A stretch of 64,000 bases of DNA from Crateriforma spongiae (GCF_012290005.1 NZ_JAAXMS010000003.1:744001-808000), one strand, 5' to 3'. Counted from the first letter of the stretch, positions 1 to 8,106 are shown. Translations and numbers: made by a program. Notes: generated by a model from the letters alone, not told the origin.

Positions 1-127
1 GGCACAGTTTGTTTTGCTTGTCCGAATGAGTTTTCCCAGCAAACCCCAGGAATTTGCACGGTTTTCGAAGTTCCGTCATCCGTTGCGACCCATCGAGCGA
101 CTGTACTCGTGAACGCAACGGAGAACC

Positions 128-676
128 ATGAGCAACTCACCCACAAAGCGACCGAACGATTCCGAATTGGTGATTCGATGCCAGCTTGGCGATCAGGACG
201 CTTGGCACGAATTGGTGCAGCGTTGGAATCCGAGATTGATTGGGTTCTTCGGGCGAATGTCGGATGACGCGCACAAGACCGAGGACCTCCTCCAAGCCAC
301 GTGGCTGCGTCTTGTTCGAACCATCACCCGGCTCGAACAGCCCGACCGATTCGCACCTTGGGCTTATCGTATCGCTCGCAACACGCTCAACGATCAATTC
401 CGACGGAAATATCGTTCGCCGCCATTGGAGCCGAACGTCAACGATCCGGAACCTTCCGTGTCAAACGATGCTCTCGATCGATGGATCAATTCCGACGAAT
501 TGGTCGCCGCCATGCGATCGCTCGACCCGAACGATCGGCTCGTCATCAACTTGCATTACTTCGAACATCTGACGGTGGCTGAGGTCGCCGACGTTTGTCA
601 AACACCGGCCGGCACGATCAAGTCTCGCTTGCAACGTGCTCGCCGGCAACTTCACCATGAACTCGAAAAGTATTAA
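128..676 (+). CDS. ECF-type RNA polymerase sigma factor
   Basis: A 182-aa sigma-70 family factor of extracytoplasmic-function size. Region 2 spans about residues 20-90 (hydrophobic pattern with a WAYRIARN core) and region 4 about 125-178, with a helix-turn-helix ending in IKSRLQRARRQL. There is no region 3, as expected for ECF factors. It would direct RNA polymerase to a small set of promoters. The next gene starts within a few bases and encodes a membrane protein, the usual place for a regulator of sigma activity. The start at 128 is the only good ATG ahead of the domain. Chromosomal character, unrelated to the phage module downstream. Confident on family; regulon unknown. Confidence 0.92.
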   Translation: MSNSPTKRPNDSELVIRCQLGDQDAWHELVQRWNPRLIGFFGRMSDDAHKTEDLLQATWLRLVRTITRLEQPDRFAPWAYRIARNTLNDQFRRKYRSPPLEPNVNDPEPSVSNDALDRWINSDELVAAMRSLDPNDRLVINLHYFEHLTVAEVADVCQTPAGTIKSRLQRARRQLHHELEKY

Positions 677-680
677 ATCA

Positions 681-1169
681 ATGACAAGTCAAACACCCAT
701 CGCCCAAACCAACGATCAAATTTTCGCGATCGTCCAACGCGAACTTTCGACTCAGCGACGAACCGTTCACCGATTGGCTTTGCTGGGGGCCATTGTCATG
801 ACAGGAATCGTCGTGGCTTTATGGATCACCGAGCATCGTCCATTGCCCGTACGTCTCCACGTGTCCTTCGCCGCGATGTCGGCTCTTGGCGTAGCTTGGA
901 TCATCATTCTCGGAAACATCCTGCTTCGGAAGAATTGCCCAACATCGTGGGACCGAATCGCAACCGCTTGGGCCGGTCTGGCTGGCGGCATCGCGTTCGC
1001 GGTCGCTTCGACCATCGTCTGCGTTATGCGGGGTGAACCAACCGCGGCTGTCTCGCTTGGGTTGGCAAGCAGTGTCTTCGTCGCGATTGCAGCGATGAAC
1101 GTCCGCAAGGCGTATCGCTGGCAGGACAGTCTGCGGCAGAGAATCGCAAGTGACGCCGCAAACCAATGA
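681..1169 (+). CDS. four-helix membrane protein coupled to the ECF sigma gene
   Basis: A 162-aa protein with a polar N-terminus (about 30 residues), four hydrophobic segments (about residues 37-56, 66-85, 97-118 and 124-142) and a charged C-terminal tail. It starts 5 bp after the sigma stop; an earlier ATG at 657 overlaps the sigma gene. The pairing with an ECF sigma gene suggests a membrane-bound regulator of sigma activity, but no zinc anti-sigma (ZAS, HxxxCxxC) motif is visible, so the role is inferred only from position. Confidence 0.7.
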   Translation: MTSQTPIAQTNDQIFAIVQRELSTQRRTVHRLALLGAIVMTGIVVALWITEHRPLPVRLHVSFAAMSALGVAWIIILGNILLRKNCPTSWDRIATAWAGLAGGIAFAVASTIVCVMRGEPTAAVSLGLASSVFVAIAAMNVRKAYRWQDSLRQRIASDAANQ

Positions 1170-1194
1170 TTGTTGTACAGGCTAAAATTGCTGC

Positions 1195-1761
1195 ATGGAA
1201 ATCACTGAAACCTTCGGCACGACCACGTGGCAAGACTGGCGACAGTGGTTGACGGACAACCACCAAGAGCAAACCGAAATTTGGTTGCTGCTCGACAAAC
1301 AGCCTGCCGCGGGCGAGCTGACCTATCTCGACGCCGTTGAAGAAGCGATCTGCTTCGGCTGGATTGACGGCATCGGAAAACGCTACTCCGACGAGGTGAA
1401 GGCTCAACGATTCACGCCGCGTCGCAAACGCAGCAATTGGACCGAGCTGAACAAGGAGCGTGCGCGTCGTTTGATCCGACTCGGACTCATGACGCCAGCC
1501 GGCGAGGCCACTCTGCCGGACCTTACGATTAACTTCGAACTCGCCGGTGACATCGAGTCCGCGATCAAAGCCGAAGACGGGGCATGGGAAACGTTCGAAG
1601 CGTTTCCCGACCTCTACAAACGAGTCCGAGTCGGCTACATCGAAGAGATGCGGAAACAACCAGGCGAGTTTGAGAAGCGTCTCGGCAATTTCGTCAAACA
1701 AACCACAGCCGGCAAAATGTTCGGCAATTGGAACGACGGCGGCCGGCTTACCGAGGCCTGA
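1195..1761 (+). CDS. YdeI/OmpD-associated family protein
   Basis: A 188-aa protein with the hallmarks of the YdeI/OmpD-associated (bacteriocin-protection type) family: an early WLLLDK strand, the EEAICFGWIDG motif near residues 49-59, RFTPRR near 76, then a lysine/arginine-rich helix and a C-terminal helical part. The family is widespread and poorly understood biochemically. Full length for the family. It stands alone between the sigma pair and a metallo-hydrolase. Start ATG at 1195 lies just upstream of the conserved region. Confidence 0.85.
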   Translation: MEITETFGTTTWQDWRQWLTDNHQEQTEIWLLLDKQPAAGELTYLDAVEEAICFGWIDGIGKRYSDEVKAQRFTPRRKRSNWTELNKERARRLIRLGLMTPAGEATLPDLTINFELAGDIESAIKAEDGAWETFEAFPDLYKRVRVGYIEEMRKQPGEFEKRLGNFVKQTTAGKMFGNWNDGGRLTEA

Positions 1762-1843
1762 CCCAAACTGTCCTGACAGGCGAGAATGCGTCCAGCCTTT
1801 GTCGGTCAATTTCATCGATGATAACAAACCACTGGAGCAACCG

Positions 1844-2632
1844 ATGCTTGAAATCATTCACGCGAACTTTGGCTGGCTTCACGCGCCCCCGCTGCCCCCG
1901 GCCTCGTGTCACGGATTGATTCTTAGACAGGCAGATCGGGTTGTTTTGGTCGACACAGGAATCGGAATGCATGACATCGAAAACCCGCTAGAAAGGATTG
2001 GGCAAGAGGCGATCGGTGCGGCTGGGTTCCAGTTCATCCGCGACTGTACGGCAATAGCACAAATTACCAATCTTGGACTGCCATCCGAGAACGTTACAGA
2101 CATCGTCTTGACACACGGTGATCACGACCACGTCGGCGGGTTGGCCGATTTTCCGGATGCACGCGTACATGTGTCAGCGGAGGAGTTGGCTGAAATCAAA
2201 GCAGGCAATCCGCGATACAGCGCCGAACAATTTTCCCATGGTGTGAACTGGATCAAGTACGGGGCGAATGATTGCGAATGGTTTGAATTACCCTCGCGGA
2301 AAATCGATCTGGATGTTGACGCCGACGTCAGACTTATTTGGCTTCCCGGACATACGCTCGGACACTGCGGTGTGGCGATCGAGACCTCCGATAGAAAAGT
2401 GCTCTACGTCGGTGACGCCTACTACCTTCGCGGTGAATTGGAAGATCGCGAACACCCGATCGAGGAACTGGCGACGATCCGTGCAGAGGATAATGCCGCT
2501 CGACTGAATTCGCTCGAACGACTCATCTCTTTCAAGCGGGAACATTCGACGGAAGTCGAAGTATTCGGCTACCACGACACTCAAGAGTTACCGGAATCGA
2601 TCCCGGGAATTGATGACTTCGCGAAAGAGTAG
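1844..2632 (+). CDS. metallo-beta-lactamase fold hydrolase
   Basis: A 262-aa protein with the metallo-beta-lactamase metal motif THGDHDHVGG near residue 90, in which the middle ligand of HxHxDH is replaced (H-G-D-H-D-H), a later GHTLGHCGV histidine motif near 166 and GDAYY around 190, plus a late YHDT histidine. The set fits the lactonase/glyoxalase-II-like branch, which hydrolyses ester or thioester bonds with two metal ions. I chose ATG 1844 because the reading frame upstream back to 1547 overlaps the previous gene and has no domain character. Substrate unknown. Confidence 0.85.
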   Translation: MLEIIHANFGWLHAPPLPPASCHGLILRQADRVVLVDTGIGMHDIENPLERIGQEAIGAAGFQFIRDCTAIAQITNLGLPSENVTDIVLTHGDHDHVGGLADFPDARVHVSAEELAEIKAGNPRYSAEQFSHGVNWIKYGANDCEWFELPSRKIDLDVDADVRLIWLPGHTLGHCGVAIETSDRKVLYVGDAYYLRGELEDREHPIEELATIRAEDNAARLNSLERLISFKREHSTEVEVFGYHDTQELPESIPGIDDFAKE

Positions 2633-2671
2633 CGTCTGTCCGAATTTCCATGCCTTTCCCCCTTCCAGCCA

Positions 2672-2714
2672 ACTAACCAACCACCAACCGACCCTTTTCC
2701 GCTTCTCTCTCCTT
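2672..2714. repeat. inverted repeat upstream of the phage module
   Basis: The words CCTTTTCC and GGAAAAGG face each other across a pyrimidine-rich loop, just before the ParB-methylase gene. It could act as a terminator for the chromosomal genes upstream, or be part of the left boundary of the phage module. No att-like direct repeat was recognised. Confidence 0.4.
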
Positions 2715-2731
2715 GGAAAAGGACGCTGCCC

Positions 2732-4042
2732 ATGCAGGTCGAAATGTGGTCGCTTGATCGGATCAAACCGTACGCCAACAACCCTCGAATCAACGACGAC
2801 GCGGTCGCTCCAGTCGTTGCGAGCATCAACGAATTTGGATTCCGCCAGCCGATTGTCGTCGATCCCGACGGTGTCATCATCGTCGGACATACGCGGTTCA
2901 AGGCCGCTCACAAATTGAACCTTGCCGAAGTCCCAGTGCACATCGCCCGCGATCTCGAACCCGAAGCGGTCAAGGCGTATCGCATCGCCGACAACCGAAC
3001 CGGCGAAAACGCGGAATGGGATTATGACTTGCTGCCGATCGAACTTGGCGAACTGCAGCACGTCGGTTTCGATTGCGAGTTGTTGGGTTTCGACAGCGAT
3101 GAACTCGCGAAGCTACTCGACCCCGGTGTGACCGAGGGACTGACCGATCCGGATGACGTCCCCGAGCCGCCCGACGAAGCAATTACGCAACGCGGCGACA
3201 TCTGGATCCTCGGCGACCACCGGCTGATGTGCGGCGACTCCACCAGTGTGGAAGACCTTGATGCGTTGCTCGCCGGTGCGAAGATCCAATTGGTTAATAC
3301 CGATCCACCGTACAACGTCAAAGTTGAACCACGAAGCAAGAACGCGATCGCCGCCGGCAACAGTTCGTTCGAGGCCGGCAAAGGGAAGTCGAAAGATGGC
3401 CCGAAGAAGATGCGAGCCAAAGACCGGCCGCTGGCGAACGACTTCGTTTCCGATGAGGAATTCGACCGCTTGTTGAGGGCGTGGTTCGGCAACATCGCTC
3501 GCGTGTTGGAAGCCGGACGCAGCTTCTACATATGGGGAGGCTTTTCCAACATCGCCAACTATCCACCCGTACTCGAATCCAGCGGGCTGTATTTCTCGCA
3601 GGCCATCATCTGGGACAAAATGCATCCCGTGATGACTCGGAAAGACTTCATGGGTGCCCACGAATGGGCGTTCTACGGATGGAAGGAAGGGGCCGGCCAC
3701 AAGTTCTACGGGCCGAACAACGCAACCGATCTTTGGCACGTCAAAAAGATTCCGCCGCAGCAGTTGGAACACCTCACTGGCAAGCCGGCCGAACTCGCGG
3801 TGATGGCGATGCAGTATTCGTCCAAGAAGGGCGACAACGTTTTGGACCTGTTCGGCGGCAGCGGCTCGACGCTGATCGGTGCCGAACAAACCGGCCGGCG
3901 AGCATTCTTGATGGAACTCGATCCGCCGTACTGCGACGTCATCGTCGATCGTTACCAACGCTTCACTGGCAAGCCCGCGGTCCTCGAGCGGACCGGCGAA
4001 TCGCCGATCCCCGTTGGTGCCCGCGAGGAGAACATGCGATGA
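2732..4042 (+). CDS. ParB-like nuclease domain fused to DNA methylase
   Basis: A 436-aa protein. The N-terminal 100 residues are a ParB/Spo0J-type domain (IKPYANNPRIND start, GFRQPIVVD, then GHTRFKAAHKL). The C-terminal part is a DNA methyltransferase of the beta class: the catalytic motif NTDPPYN lies near residue 189 and the SAM-binding motif LDLFGGSGSTL near 373. Such ParB-methylase fusions are frequent in phages and often sit next to terminase genes. They methylate adenine or N4-cytosine, probably protecting phage DNA. First gene of the phage module, on the strand of the structural genes. Full length. Confidence 0.92.
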   Translation: MQVEMWSLDRIKPYANNPRINDDAVAPVVASINEFGFRQPIVVDPDGVIIVGHTRFKAAHKLNLAEVPVHIARDLEPEAVKAYRIADNRTGENAEWDYDLLPIELGELQHVGFDCELLGFDSDELAKLLDPGVTEGLTDPDDVPEPPDEAITQRGDIWILGDHRLMCGDSTSVEDLDALLAGAKIQLVNTDPPYNVKVEPRSKNAIAAGNSSFEAGKGKSKDGPKKMRAKDRPLANDFVSDEEFDRLLRAWFGNIARVLEAGRSFYIWGGFSNIANYPPVLESSGLYFSQAIIWDKMHPVMTRKDFMGAHEWAFYGWKEGAGHKFYGPNNATDLWHVKKIPPQQLEHLTGKPAELAVMAMQYSSKKGDNVLDLFGGSGSTLIGAEQTGRRAFLMELDPPYCDVIVDRYQRFTGKPAVLERTGESPIPVGAREENMR

Positions 4043-4048
4043 GCGACG

Positions 4049-4366
4049 TCAAACGTTTCGGTGATGCCAATAGTCGTCGTAGAGATAGATGTGCTGGGCG
4101 TTCAGATAGTTCGCTAGCGGTAGGAGTTCTTCTTCGGTCTTCAATTCCTCGGTCTGCCGACTCGTCGCGAAGTACTCCGGTTCGGCCGGACGCGGATCGA
4201 GCGACCGCAACTCGCCGCCTTGGATCAACTCGATCGCTTCGTCCGGATCGAGGTAACCCTCGGTCAGGATCGGCAAGATGCGTTCGGGGTAGCCATCGAA
4301 GTGCAGGTAAGTTGCGAGTATGGTTCCTTCATAGGTTCGCGTTGCAATTACGGCGCGGGTGGACAT
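4049..4366 (-). CDS. phage accessory protein of unknown function
   Basis: A 105-aa protein beginning STRAVIATRTYEGTILATYLHFDGYPE and ending in an aromatic YLYDDYW stretch. I recognise no catalytic motif; this kind of short protein occurs in planctomycete and actinobacterial phages. It lies 3 bp after a DUF4314-type gene and convergent to the methylase gene, and is probably the last gene of a three-gene unit started at 4839. Confidence 0.65.
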   Translation of the reverse strand: MSTRAVIATRTYEGTILATYLHFDGYPERILPILTEGYLDPDEAIELIQGGELRSLDPRPAEPEYFATSRQTEELKTEEELLPLANYLNAQHIYLYDDYWHHRNV

Positions 4367-4369
4367 GGT

Positions 4370-4618
4370 TCAGTCTCTTTGTTCGTGAGTTTGGTTCGTG
4401 TTCGGTTCAATCCGCTCGACAACATCGGGCGGGATGGAAAGCATCAGCGATCGGCCGCTGTCCCAATCGACATCGAGTTGCAGCCAACCGCGTTGTGGAT
4501 ACACGCCGGCGACCGTTCCGATGGTGCCGGCGGGAATCGGGTCGGGGTCGTCGGTCATCAAAACCAGACGAACCCGGTCCCCGCGTTTGAAGGTCTGGCC
4601 GGCCATCAGTTCCGGCAC
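4370..4618 (-). CDS. DUF4314-like small beta-barrel protein
   Basis: An 82-aa protein with the pattern FKRGDRVRLVLM, PDPIPAGTIGTVAGV, LQLDVDWDSGRSLML, IPPDVVERI, which matches DUF4314, a KOW/SH3-like barrel common in phage and plasmid accessory genes. Function not established. It overlaps the preceding gene (4606-4839) by 13 bp, so the two are translationally coupled. Confidence 0.75.
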   Translation of the reverse strand: MPELMAGQTFKRGDRVRLVLMTDDPDPIPAGTIGTVAGVYPQRGWLQLDVDWDSGRSLMLSIPPDVVERIEPNTNQTHEQRD

Positions 4619-4839
4619 CCGTTGGTCTCGTCGAGCAAGGTCGCGACCTCCGATAGCTGGGCGTTGATCAAATTCATCGCCCGCACATGGTGCCAGCGAA
4701 GGTGTTTGTCGTCCGGCCGAATCATGCGGTCCATCTGCAGTTCAATGTGCTGCAAAAGGTCGCGAGCAATTTGGTGCCCGTTCTCGTAGGCTGGTGCCGG
4801 AGCGATCGGGCGGGCGTCGAGCGTTTGTCGTTTCGACAT
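4606..4839 (-). CDS. small helical phage accessory protein
   Basis: A 77-aa protein starting MSKRQTLDARPI. The middle is a long helix with two LLQHIELQMDRM-like segments, and the motif DDKHLRWHHVRAMNLINAQL resembles the DNRIGWDHVGTLRHY motif of the gene at 7288-7500, so the two are probably paralogues. Start at 4839 is set by the repeated upstream element at 4881-4927. First gene of a coupled unit. Confidence 0.65.
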   Translation of the reverse strand: MSKRQTLDARPIAPAPAYENGHQIARDLLQHIELQMDRMIRPDDKHLRWHHVRAMNLINAQLSEVATLLDETNGCRN

Positions 4840-4880
4840 GGGGTTCCCCGTTTGTGAAAGAAGCGTTTCGCGTTTCGCGT

Positions 4881-4927
4881 GTGACACATGAGCCATGACT
4901 TTTCGATCGCAGCAAGCGAAGTCCGAC
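4881..4927 (-). promoter_or_regulatory. repeated upstream element, copy 1
   Basis: Read on the minus strand it contains CTTCGCTTG, a variable stretch of about 10 nt, then CATGGCTCATGTG. It lies about 41 bp before the start at 4839. Six near-identical copies each precede a minus-strand accessory gene; it is probably a promoter or operator. Confidence 0.7.
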
Positions 4928-5035
4928 GAACATCCGCAGGAATGTTCGATGTTTTTTCGTCGGCAACATTGAACGCGACAAACGCCGCGCGCCCGTCGGC
5001 TCCGGTGCTTCGAATGGTTCGCCGTCCGATGAGAA

Positions 5036-5064
5036 AACGCCCGCGAGTGGCGGGCGTCGGGCGT
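5036..5064 (-). terminator. intrinsic terminator
   Basis: On the minus strand the inverted repeat GCCCGC / GCGGGC is followed by GTTTTC. It lies just past the stop of the gene at 5089-5325. Confidence 0.6.
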
Positions 5065-5088
5065 GGGTGGCAAACGAGCGTCCGCTAC

Positions 5089-5325
5089 CTAGAAGGGAAT
5101 GACCGAATGATGGTTTTCGCCAGTGATTCGGAATTGATTGCCCGTGGTCATTTCTGCATAAAGTTCGTGGTCGCGACGCGTGACCCAACGAACGTCGCCC
5201 GGTTCGCGGTCGGCGGTTCCCGGTCGCCAGCATTCGTAGCGGCATCCCGGTTCCGGGTAGACCTTTTCGCCCTCTTTGAGGTGCGAAAAGCAGCCGATGT
5301 CGCTGATGTAAAATTCGTTGTCCAT
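5089..5325 (-). CDS. small phage accessory protein, paralogue of 5578-5808
   Basis: A 78-aa protein. Its C-terminal half (ELYAEMTTGNQFRITGENHHSVIPF) aligns with that of the gene at 5578-5808 (RILAKTTTGCEFAVTGPNAHVLVPL), so the pair arose by duplication. The N-terminal halves differ. No known family recognised; a small beta-rich fold is likely. It has its own upstream element (5371-5420) and its own terminator. Confidence 0.65.
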   Translation of the reverse strand: MDNEFYISDIGCFSHLKEGEKVYPEPGCRYECWRPGTADREPGDVRWVTRRDHELYAEMTTGNQFRITGENHHSVIPF

Positions 5326-5370
5326 GTCGTGTCACCGTTGAAAGAAAGGTTGTTCGAATGCCCCGTTGGC

Positions 5371-5420
5371 GTGACACACATGAGCCATGCGTTTTCAGAC
5401 GCATCAAGCGAAGTTCGGCG
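5371..5420 (-). promoter_or_regulatory. repeated upstream element, copy 2
   Basis: Same arrangement as copy 1 (CTTCGCTTGA, spacer, CATGGCTCATGTGTGTCA on the minus strand), about 46 bp before the start at 5325. Confidence 0.7.
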
Positions 5421-5525
5421 ATCATCGAAAAGAATTCTGAATGTTTTCCAGCGTCGTCGAACAACCGCGACACTGCCCGCGTGCCGGCCGGCTCCGGTGC
5501 TTCGCACAGTTCGCCGGCCAACGAG

Positions 5526-5556
5526 AAAACGCCCGACCGTGGCCAACGTCGGGCGT
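5526..5556 (-). terminator. intrinsic terminator
   Basis: Minus-strand inverted repeat CGCCCGAC / GTCGGGCG followed by TTTTC, downstream of the gene at 5578-5808. Confidence 0.6.
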
Positions 5557-5577
5557 GTGTGGCGGAGTGTTCGCCGG

Positions 5578-5808
5578 CTAGAAGGAAAGCGGGACCAGCA
5601 CGTGCGCGTTCGGTCCGGTCACGGCGAACTCGCAGCCCGTGGTGGTCTTCGCGAGAATGCGATTCCCACGCCGGATGATCGCGACCACCGTTCCGTTTTC
5701 AAACCGCCCGCCGATCGACCGAAGTTCGTAACCCATGTCGGCTTCCGGCACGGCGGTTTCGCCGTCAACCAAGTCTTCGATATCGCGTATGTCACCAATC
5801 GTTTTCAT
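5578..5808 (-). CDS. small phage accessory protein, paralogue of 5089-5325
   Basis: A 76-aa protein with an acidic N-terminus (GDIRDIEDLVDGE) and a beta-rich C-terminus shared with the gene at 5089-5325. It lies 15 bp after the HARE-HTH gene (5824-6306) and is probably co-transcribed with it. No function recognised. Confidence 0.65.
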   Translation of the reverse strand: MKTIGDIRDIEDLVDGETAVPEADMGYELRSIGGRFENGTVVAIIRRGNRILAKTTTGCEFAVTGPNAHVLVPLSF

Positions 5809-5823
5809 AGCGGCGACTCCCCT

Positions 5824-6306
5824 TCAAGCCCGGACCGTGAATCGGCCGCGTTCGGTTTTGACGAAGCGGCTTTCATCGCCGTTCTTCAAATCGCGAAGGA
5901 TCGCCGAATAGAGCGTGGCGTGCGGCGTCTTTCCGCCGGGGCTTTCCCAGAGGTTTTGTTCAACCATGGCTTCGATCATTTCCTTGGCGTTCATCGGTTG
6001 GTCGGCCGATTCCAAAACCCGCAAAGCCGCTTTGACGCAGGAAAGTTTCTTCTCGCTGCCGGCCGCGTTGGTCTCGGCGGTCTTCGGCTTCTTCTTCAAC
6101 ACCCGTTTCGTTTCGGACGCCGGCGTTTCCGAGCGTGACGGTCCCTGCAACCGGCCGGCCGTTTTGATTCGCACCTTCTTGTTCGTGGAAAGATTCGTCG
6201 CGTCCCATCCGCCGTGCGGGTTTTCCGCGTCGATACGGACGGTCACCTTTTTGTTCGTGACCTTTGCGAAGTACTCGCCACCAATTTTCACGTCTGCCTT
6301 TTTCAT
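5824..6306 (-). CDS. HARE-HTH domain protein
   Basis: A 160-aa basic protein in two parts. Residues 1-55 form a small beta domain (GGEYFAKVTNKKVTVRID). Residues about 85-160 match the HARE-HTH winged helix (ALRVLESADQPMNAKEMIEAM, then HATLYSAILRDLKN and a final FVKTERGRFTV strand), a DNA-binding module found in phage, restriction and chromatin proteins. A lysine-rich linker joins them. Likely a DNA-binding accessory protein of the phage. No copy of the repeated element is obvious just upstream. Confidence 0.8.
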   Translation of the reverse strand: MKKADVKIGGEYFAKVTNKKVTVRIDAENPHGGWDATNLSTNKKVRIKTAGRLQGPSRSETPASETKRVLKKKPKTAETNAAGSEKKLSCVKAALRVLESADQPMNAKEMIEAMVEQNLWESPGGKTPHATLYSAILRDLKNGDESRFVKTERGRFTVRA

Positions 6307-6377
6307 CTCGTTTCTCCGATTCTTTGGCTCGATAGTTGGCTGCCATCGTCAGGCCGCGGGAACCGCCCCGCGACGAC

Positions 6378-6415
6378 GCCGGCCCGTGCCTCCCTTGGTC
6401 GGGGCCGGCGTTTCG
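6378..6415 (-). terminator. intrinsic terminator
   Basis: Minus-strand inverted repeat of GCCGGCCC and GGGCCGGC type directly past the stop of the gene at 6424-6675. Confidence 0.5.
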
Positions 6416-6423
6416 GCTTCGGG

Positions 6424-6675
6424 TCAAACCGTCCCGCCGAGGTGGCTTTTGCGGAGCAGGTCATACATTTGCAGGAAGAGGTAGTGTTCTTCCAAAAGCG
6501 GTCCGTCCGGGCCGAGGTCGGCGTCGGCCTTTTCGAGAAGGTCGGCGAGCGGTTTAAGGTTGTCGGCGACCGCGTAGTAGCTTTGGCGGATGTCTTGGTA
6601 GGTGTCCGCGTCCAGCTTTTGCATCTCGGTGCGAAGGGCGGCGGTGCGGTCTTGGCTGGCGTTCGTGTTGGCCAT
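6424..6675 (-). CDS. small helical phage accessory protein
   Basis: An 83-aa, largely helical, acidic protein (TYQDIRQSYYAVADNLKPLADLLEKAD). No family recognised. It has its own upstream element (6724-6772) and a terminator. One of the monocistronic cassettes of this region. Confidence 0.6.
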   Translation of the reverse strand: MANTNASQDRTAALRTEMQKLDADTYQDIRQSYYAVADNLKPLADLLEKADADLGPDGPLLEEHYLFLQMYDLLRKSHLGGTV

Positions 6676-6723
6676 CGTTTGGTCTCCGGTGTGAAGGTTT
6701 GTTTTTGTCTCGCCCCGTTTGCG

Positions 6724-6772
6724 TTACACACACATGAGCCATGCGTTTTGAAACAGCTCAAGCGAAGTCGGG
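6724..6772 (-). promoter_or_regulatory. repeated upstream element, copy 3
   Basis: Contains CTTCGCTTGAGC and CATGGCTCATGTGTGT on the minus strand, about 48 bp before the start at 6675. Confidence 0.7.
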
Positions 6773-6838
6773 AAAGAATCCGCAGCCTTTTCGCAGCTTT
6801 GTTTGAAAGCTGCGAAAAGCTCCGGCACACGCGCGAAT

Positions 6839-7057
6839 TCAGCCGCGAATGTTTTTCTTGAATTCCACGGTCAGTCCGTCGACCGCGTCGGCGAGGTCGT
6901 CCAGTTCACCGAAAAGTCGCTGGATGGTTTGGTCGTCGGCCGCGTCGAGAAGCGGCATGTTGGCGACCTTTTCGCTAAGGCGTTCGATCTGTTCGACCGC
7001 ATGGTCGTGGGCGTACAGGAGGTCGGCCGTGGTGGGGCGAGCGGTTACGGTTGGCAT
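6839..7057 (-). CDS. small helical phage accessory protein
   Basis: A 72-aa helical protein (LYAHDHAVEQIERLSEKV, TIQRLFGELDDLADAVDGL) with heptad-like spacing that suggests a coiled coil. Start chosen at 7057 by its 39-bp distance from the upstream element at 7097. No family recognised. Confidence 0.6.
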   Translation of the reverse strand: MPTVTARPTTADLLYAHDHAVEQIERLSEKVANMPLLDAADDQTIQRLFGELDDLADAVDGLTVEFKKNIRG

Positions 7058-7096
7058 GGTTGCGTCTCCGTCGAAAGGGAAAGAAATTCGTTTCGG

Positions 7097-7144
7097 TGAC
7101 ACACAGGAGCCATGCGTTTCAAAGAAGCTCAAGCGAAGTTCGGA
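7097..7144 (-). promoter_or_regulatory. repeated upstream element, copy 4
   Basis: Contains CTTCGCTTGAGCTTC and CATGGCTCCTGTGTGTCA on the minus strand (one change from the other copies), about 40 bp before the start at 7057. Confidence 0.7.
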
Positions 7145-7226
7145 TGGAATTTGCAGCTTTCCTTTCGGCCGCCGACGTCTCCGCGTGTGCGTCGCCAGCG
7201 AGTGTTGGGCAAACGATCCGCGAACA

Positions 7227-7262
7227 AGAAAACGCCGCGGCGCCGGGCGAACGTCGCGGCGT
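7227..7262 (-). terminator. intrinsic terminator
   Basis: Minus-strand inverted repeat CGCCGCGA / GCCGCGGCG followed by TTTTC, downstream of the gene at 7288-7500. Confidence 0.55.
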
Positions 7263-7287
7263 GTCGGGCAAGGGAATGGGCCGGCGG

Positions 7288-7500
7288 TTAGTTGCCGGCG
7301 TCTTCTGATTCGTGGGTGCCGAGTAGATCTTCGAGTTGTTCCGCGTAGTGGCGAAGCGTTCCAACGTGATCCCAACCGATGCGGTTATCGCCGTTGGGTG
7401 CCGGTTGGTCTTCGATCATCCGCCGAACCGCTTCGGCGGCTTGCAATGCTCGGGCGTGGGCGGCGACGTAAGCCTCTTCGATCTTTGTTTGATTGGTCAT
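7288..7500 (-). CDS. small helical phage accessory protein
   Basis: A 70-aa alpha-helical protein (YVAAHARALQAAEAVRRMIEDQP, then DNRIGWDHVGTLRHYAEQLEDLL). The second half resembles the gene at 4606-4839. No repeated upstream element is visible before its start, so it may be read through from 7568-7843. Function unknown. Confidence 0.6.
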   Translation of the reverse strand: MTNQTKIEEAYVAAHARALQAAEAVRRMIEDQPAPNGDNRIGWDHVGTLRHYAEQLEDLLGTHESEDAGN

Positions 7501-7526
7501 GGTTTGGTTTGAAAGAAGAAAAATGA

Positions 7527-7557
7527 GGACCGGCGGCGTTCGTGCCGCCGGCCGGTT
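7527..7557 (-). terminator. intrinsic terminator
   Basis: Minus-strand inverted repeat CCGGCGGC / GCCGCCGG followed a few bases later by a T-rich run (TCATTTTTC). Lies downstream of the gene at 7568-7843. Confidence 0.55.
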
Positions 7558-7567
7558 GGGTTGCCAA

Positions 7568-7843
7568 TCAGTGTTTGCGGCAGGTTTCCCATGCCCGCCC
7601 GCTGCCGTAGCAGATCTGGCCGCCTTCGACGATGTAGACCATCACGTCGTCGGCGACGTCTTGGTTGTCTGCGAACTCGTGCGGTTCTTCGTGTTCCGCC
7701 TCGTTCATTTCCGCGCCGCTGGTGACGCCGGCGATGTTGTTTTCGAAGGGCCAATTTTGTTGGGTCATCAACCGCACTTCGCAGTCGTCGCCATGTTCTT
7801 CGCGGTAGTCTTCCAGAAGCGTGATCAGGTCGCTGATGGTCAT
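7568..7843 (-). CDS. acidic phage accessory protein
   Basis: A 91-aa acidic protein. The N-terminus TISDLITLLEDYREEHGDDCEVRL is a pattern common to small phage and plasmid proteins of unknown function. The tail has GGQICYGSGRAWETC. The start at 7843 matches the 41-bp spacing from the upstream element. Likely cytoplasmic. Confidence 0.65.
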   Translation of the reverse strand: MTISDLITLLEDYREEHGDDCEVRLMTQQNWPFENNIAGVTSGAEMNEAEHEEPHEFADNQDVADDVMVYIVEGGQICYGSGRAWETCRKH

Positions 7844-7883
7844 GTTTGTGTCTCCGTTTGGGTGAATGAAAAACCGTCTTGCG

Positions 7884-7931
7884 ATGACACACATGAGCCA
7901 TGCGTTTCGATGAAGCTCAAGCGAAGTCCGG
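7884..7931 (-). promoter_or_regulatory. repeated upstream element, copy 5
   Basis: Contains CTTCGCTTGAGCTTC and CATGGCTCATGTGTGTCA on the minus strand, about 41 bp before the start at 7843. Confidence 0.7.
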
Positions 7932-8069
7932 AAGGAATTCGAAGGCTTTTTGCAGGTTTTTCAACGTCGGCCAGCGTGGCCGACAAACGCCTCGTGTCGC
8001 GTTCAAAAACACACCGCGTCTACTTATTACCTATGCCATTTGTCGCCGCGTTTGCCCAAATTGGCGGCC

Positions 8070-8106
8070 GCAAACGCAAACACGCCGCGGCGGTCCGCGG
8101 CGTGGC
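8070..8106 (-). terminator. probable terminator
   Basis: Minus-strand inverted repeat of CGCCGCGG / CCGCGGCG type followed by TGTTTG, just past the amidoligase stop at 8129. The trailing T-run is weak. Confidence 0.45.

Noticed and set aside
1547-1843. N-terminal extension of the metallo-hydrolase frame back to 1547.
   Set aside because: It overlaps the YdeI-like gene in another frame and has no domain character; ATG 1844 directly precedes the conserved fold.
1024-1857. 277-aa reverse-strand frame across the YdeI-like gene.
   Set aside because: Shadow of the plus-strand genes; the plus strand carries recognisable families.
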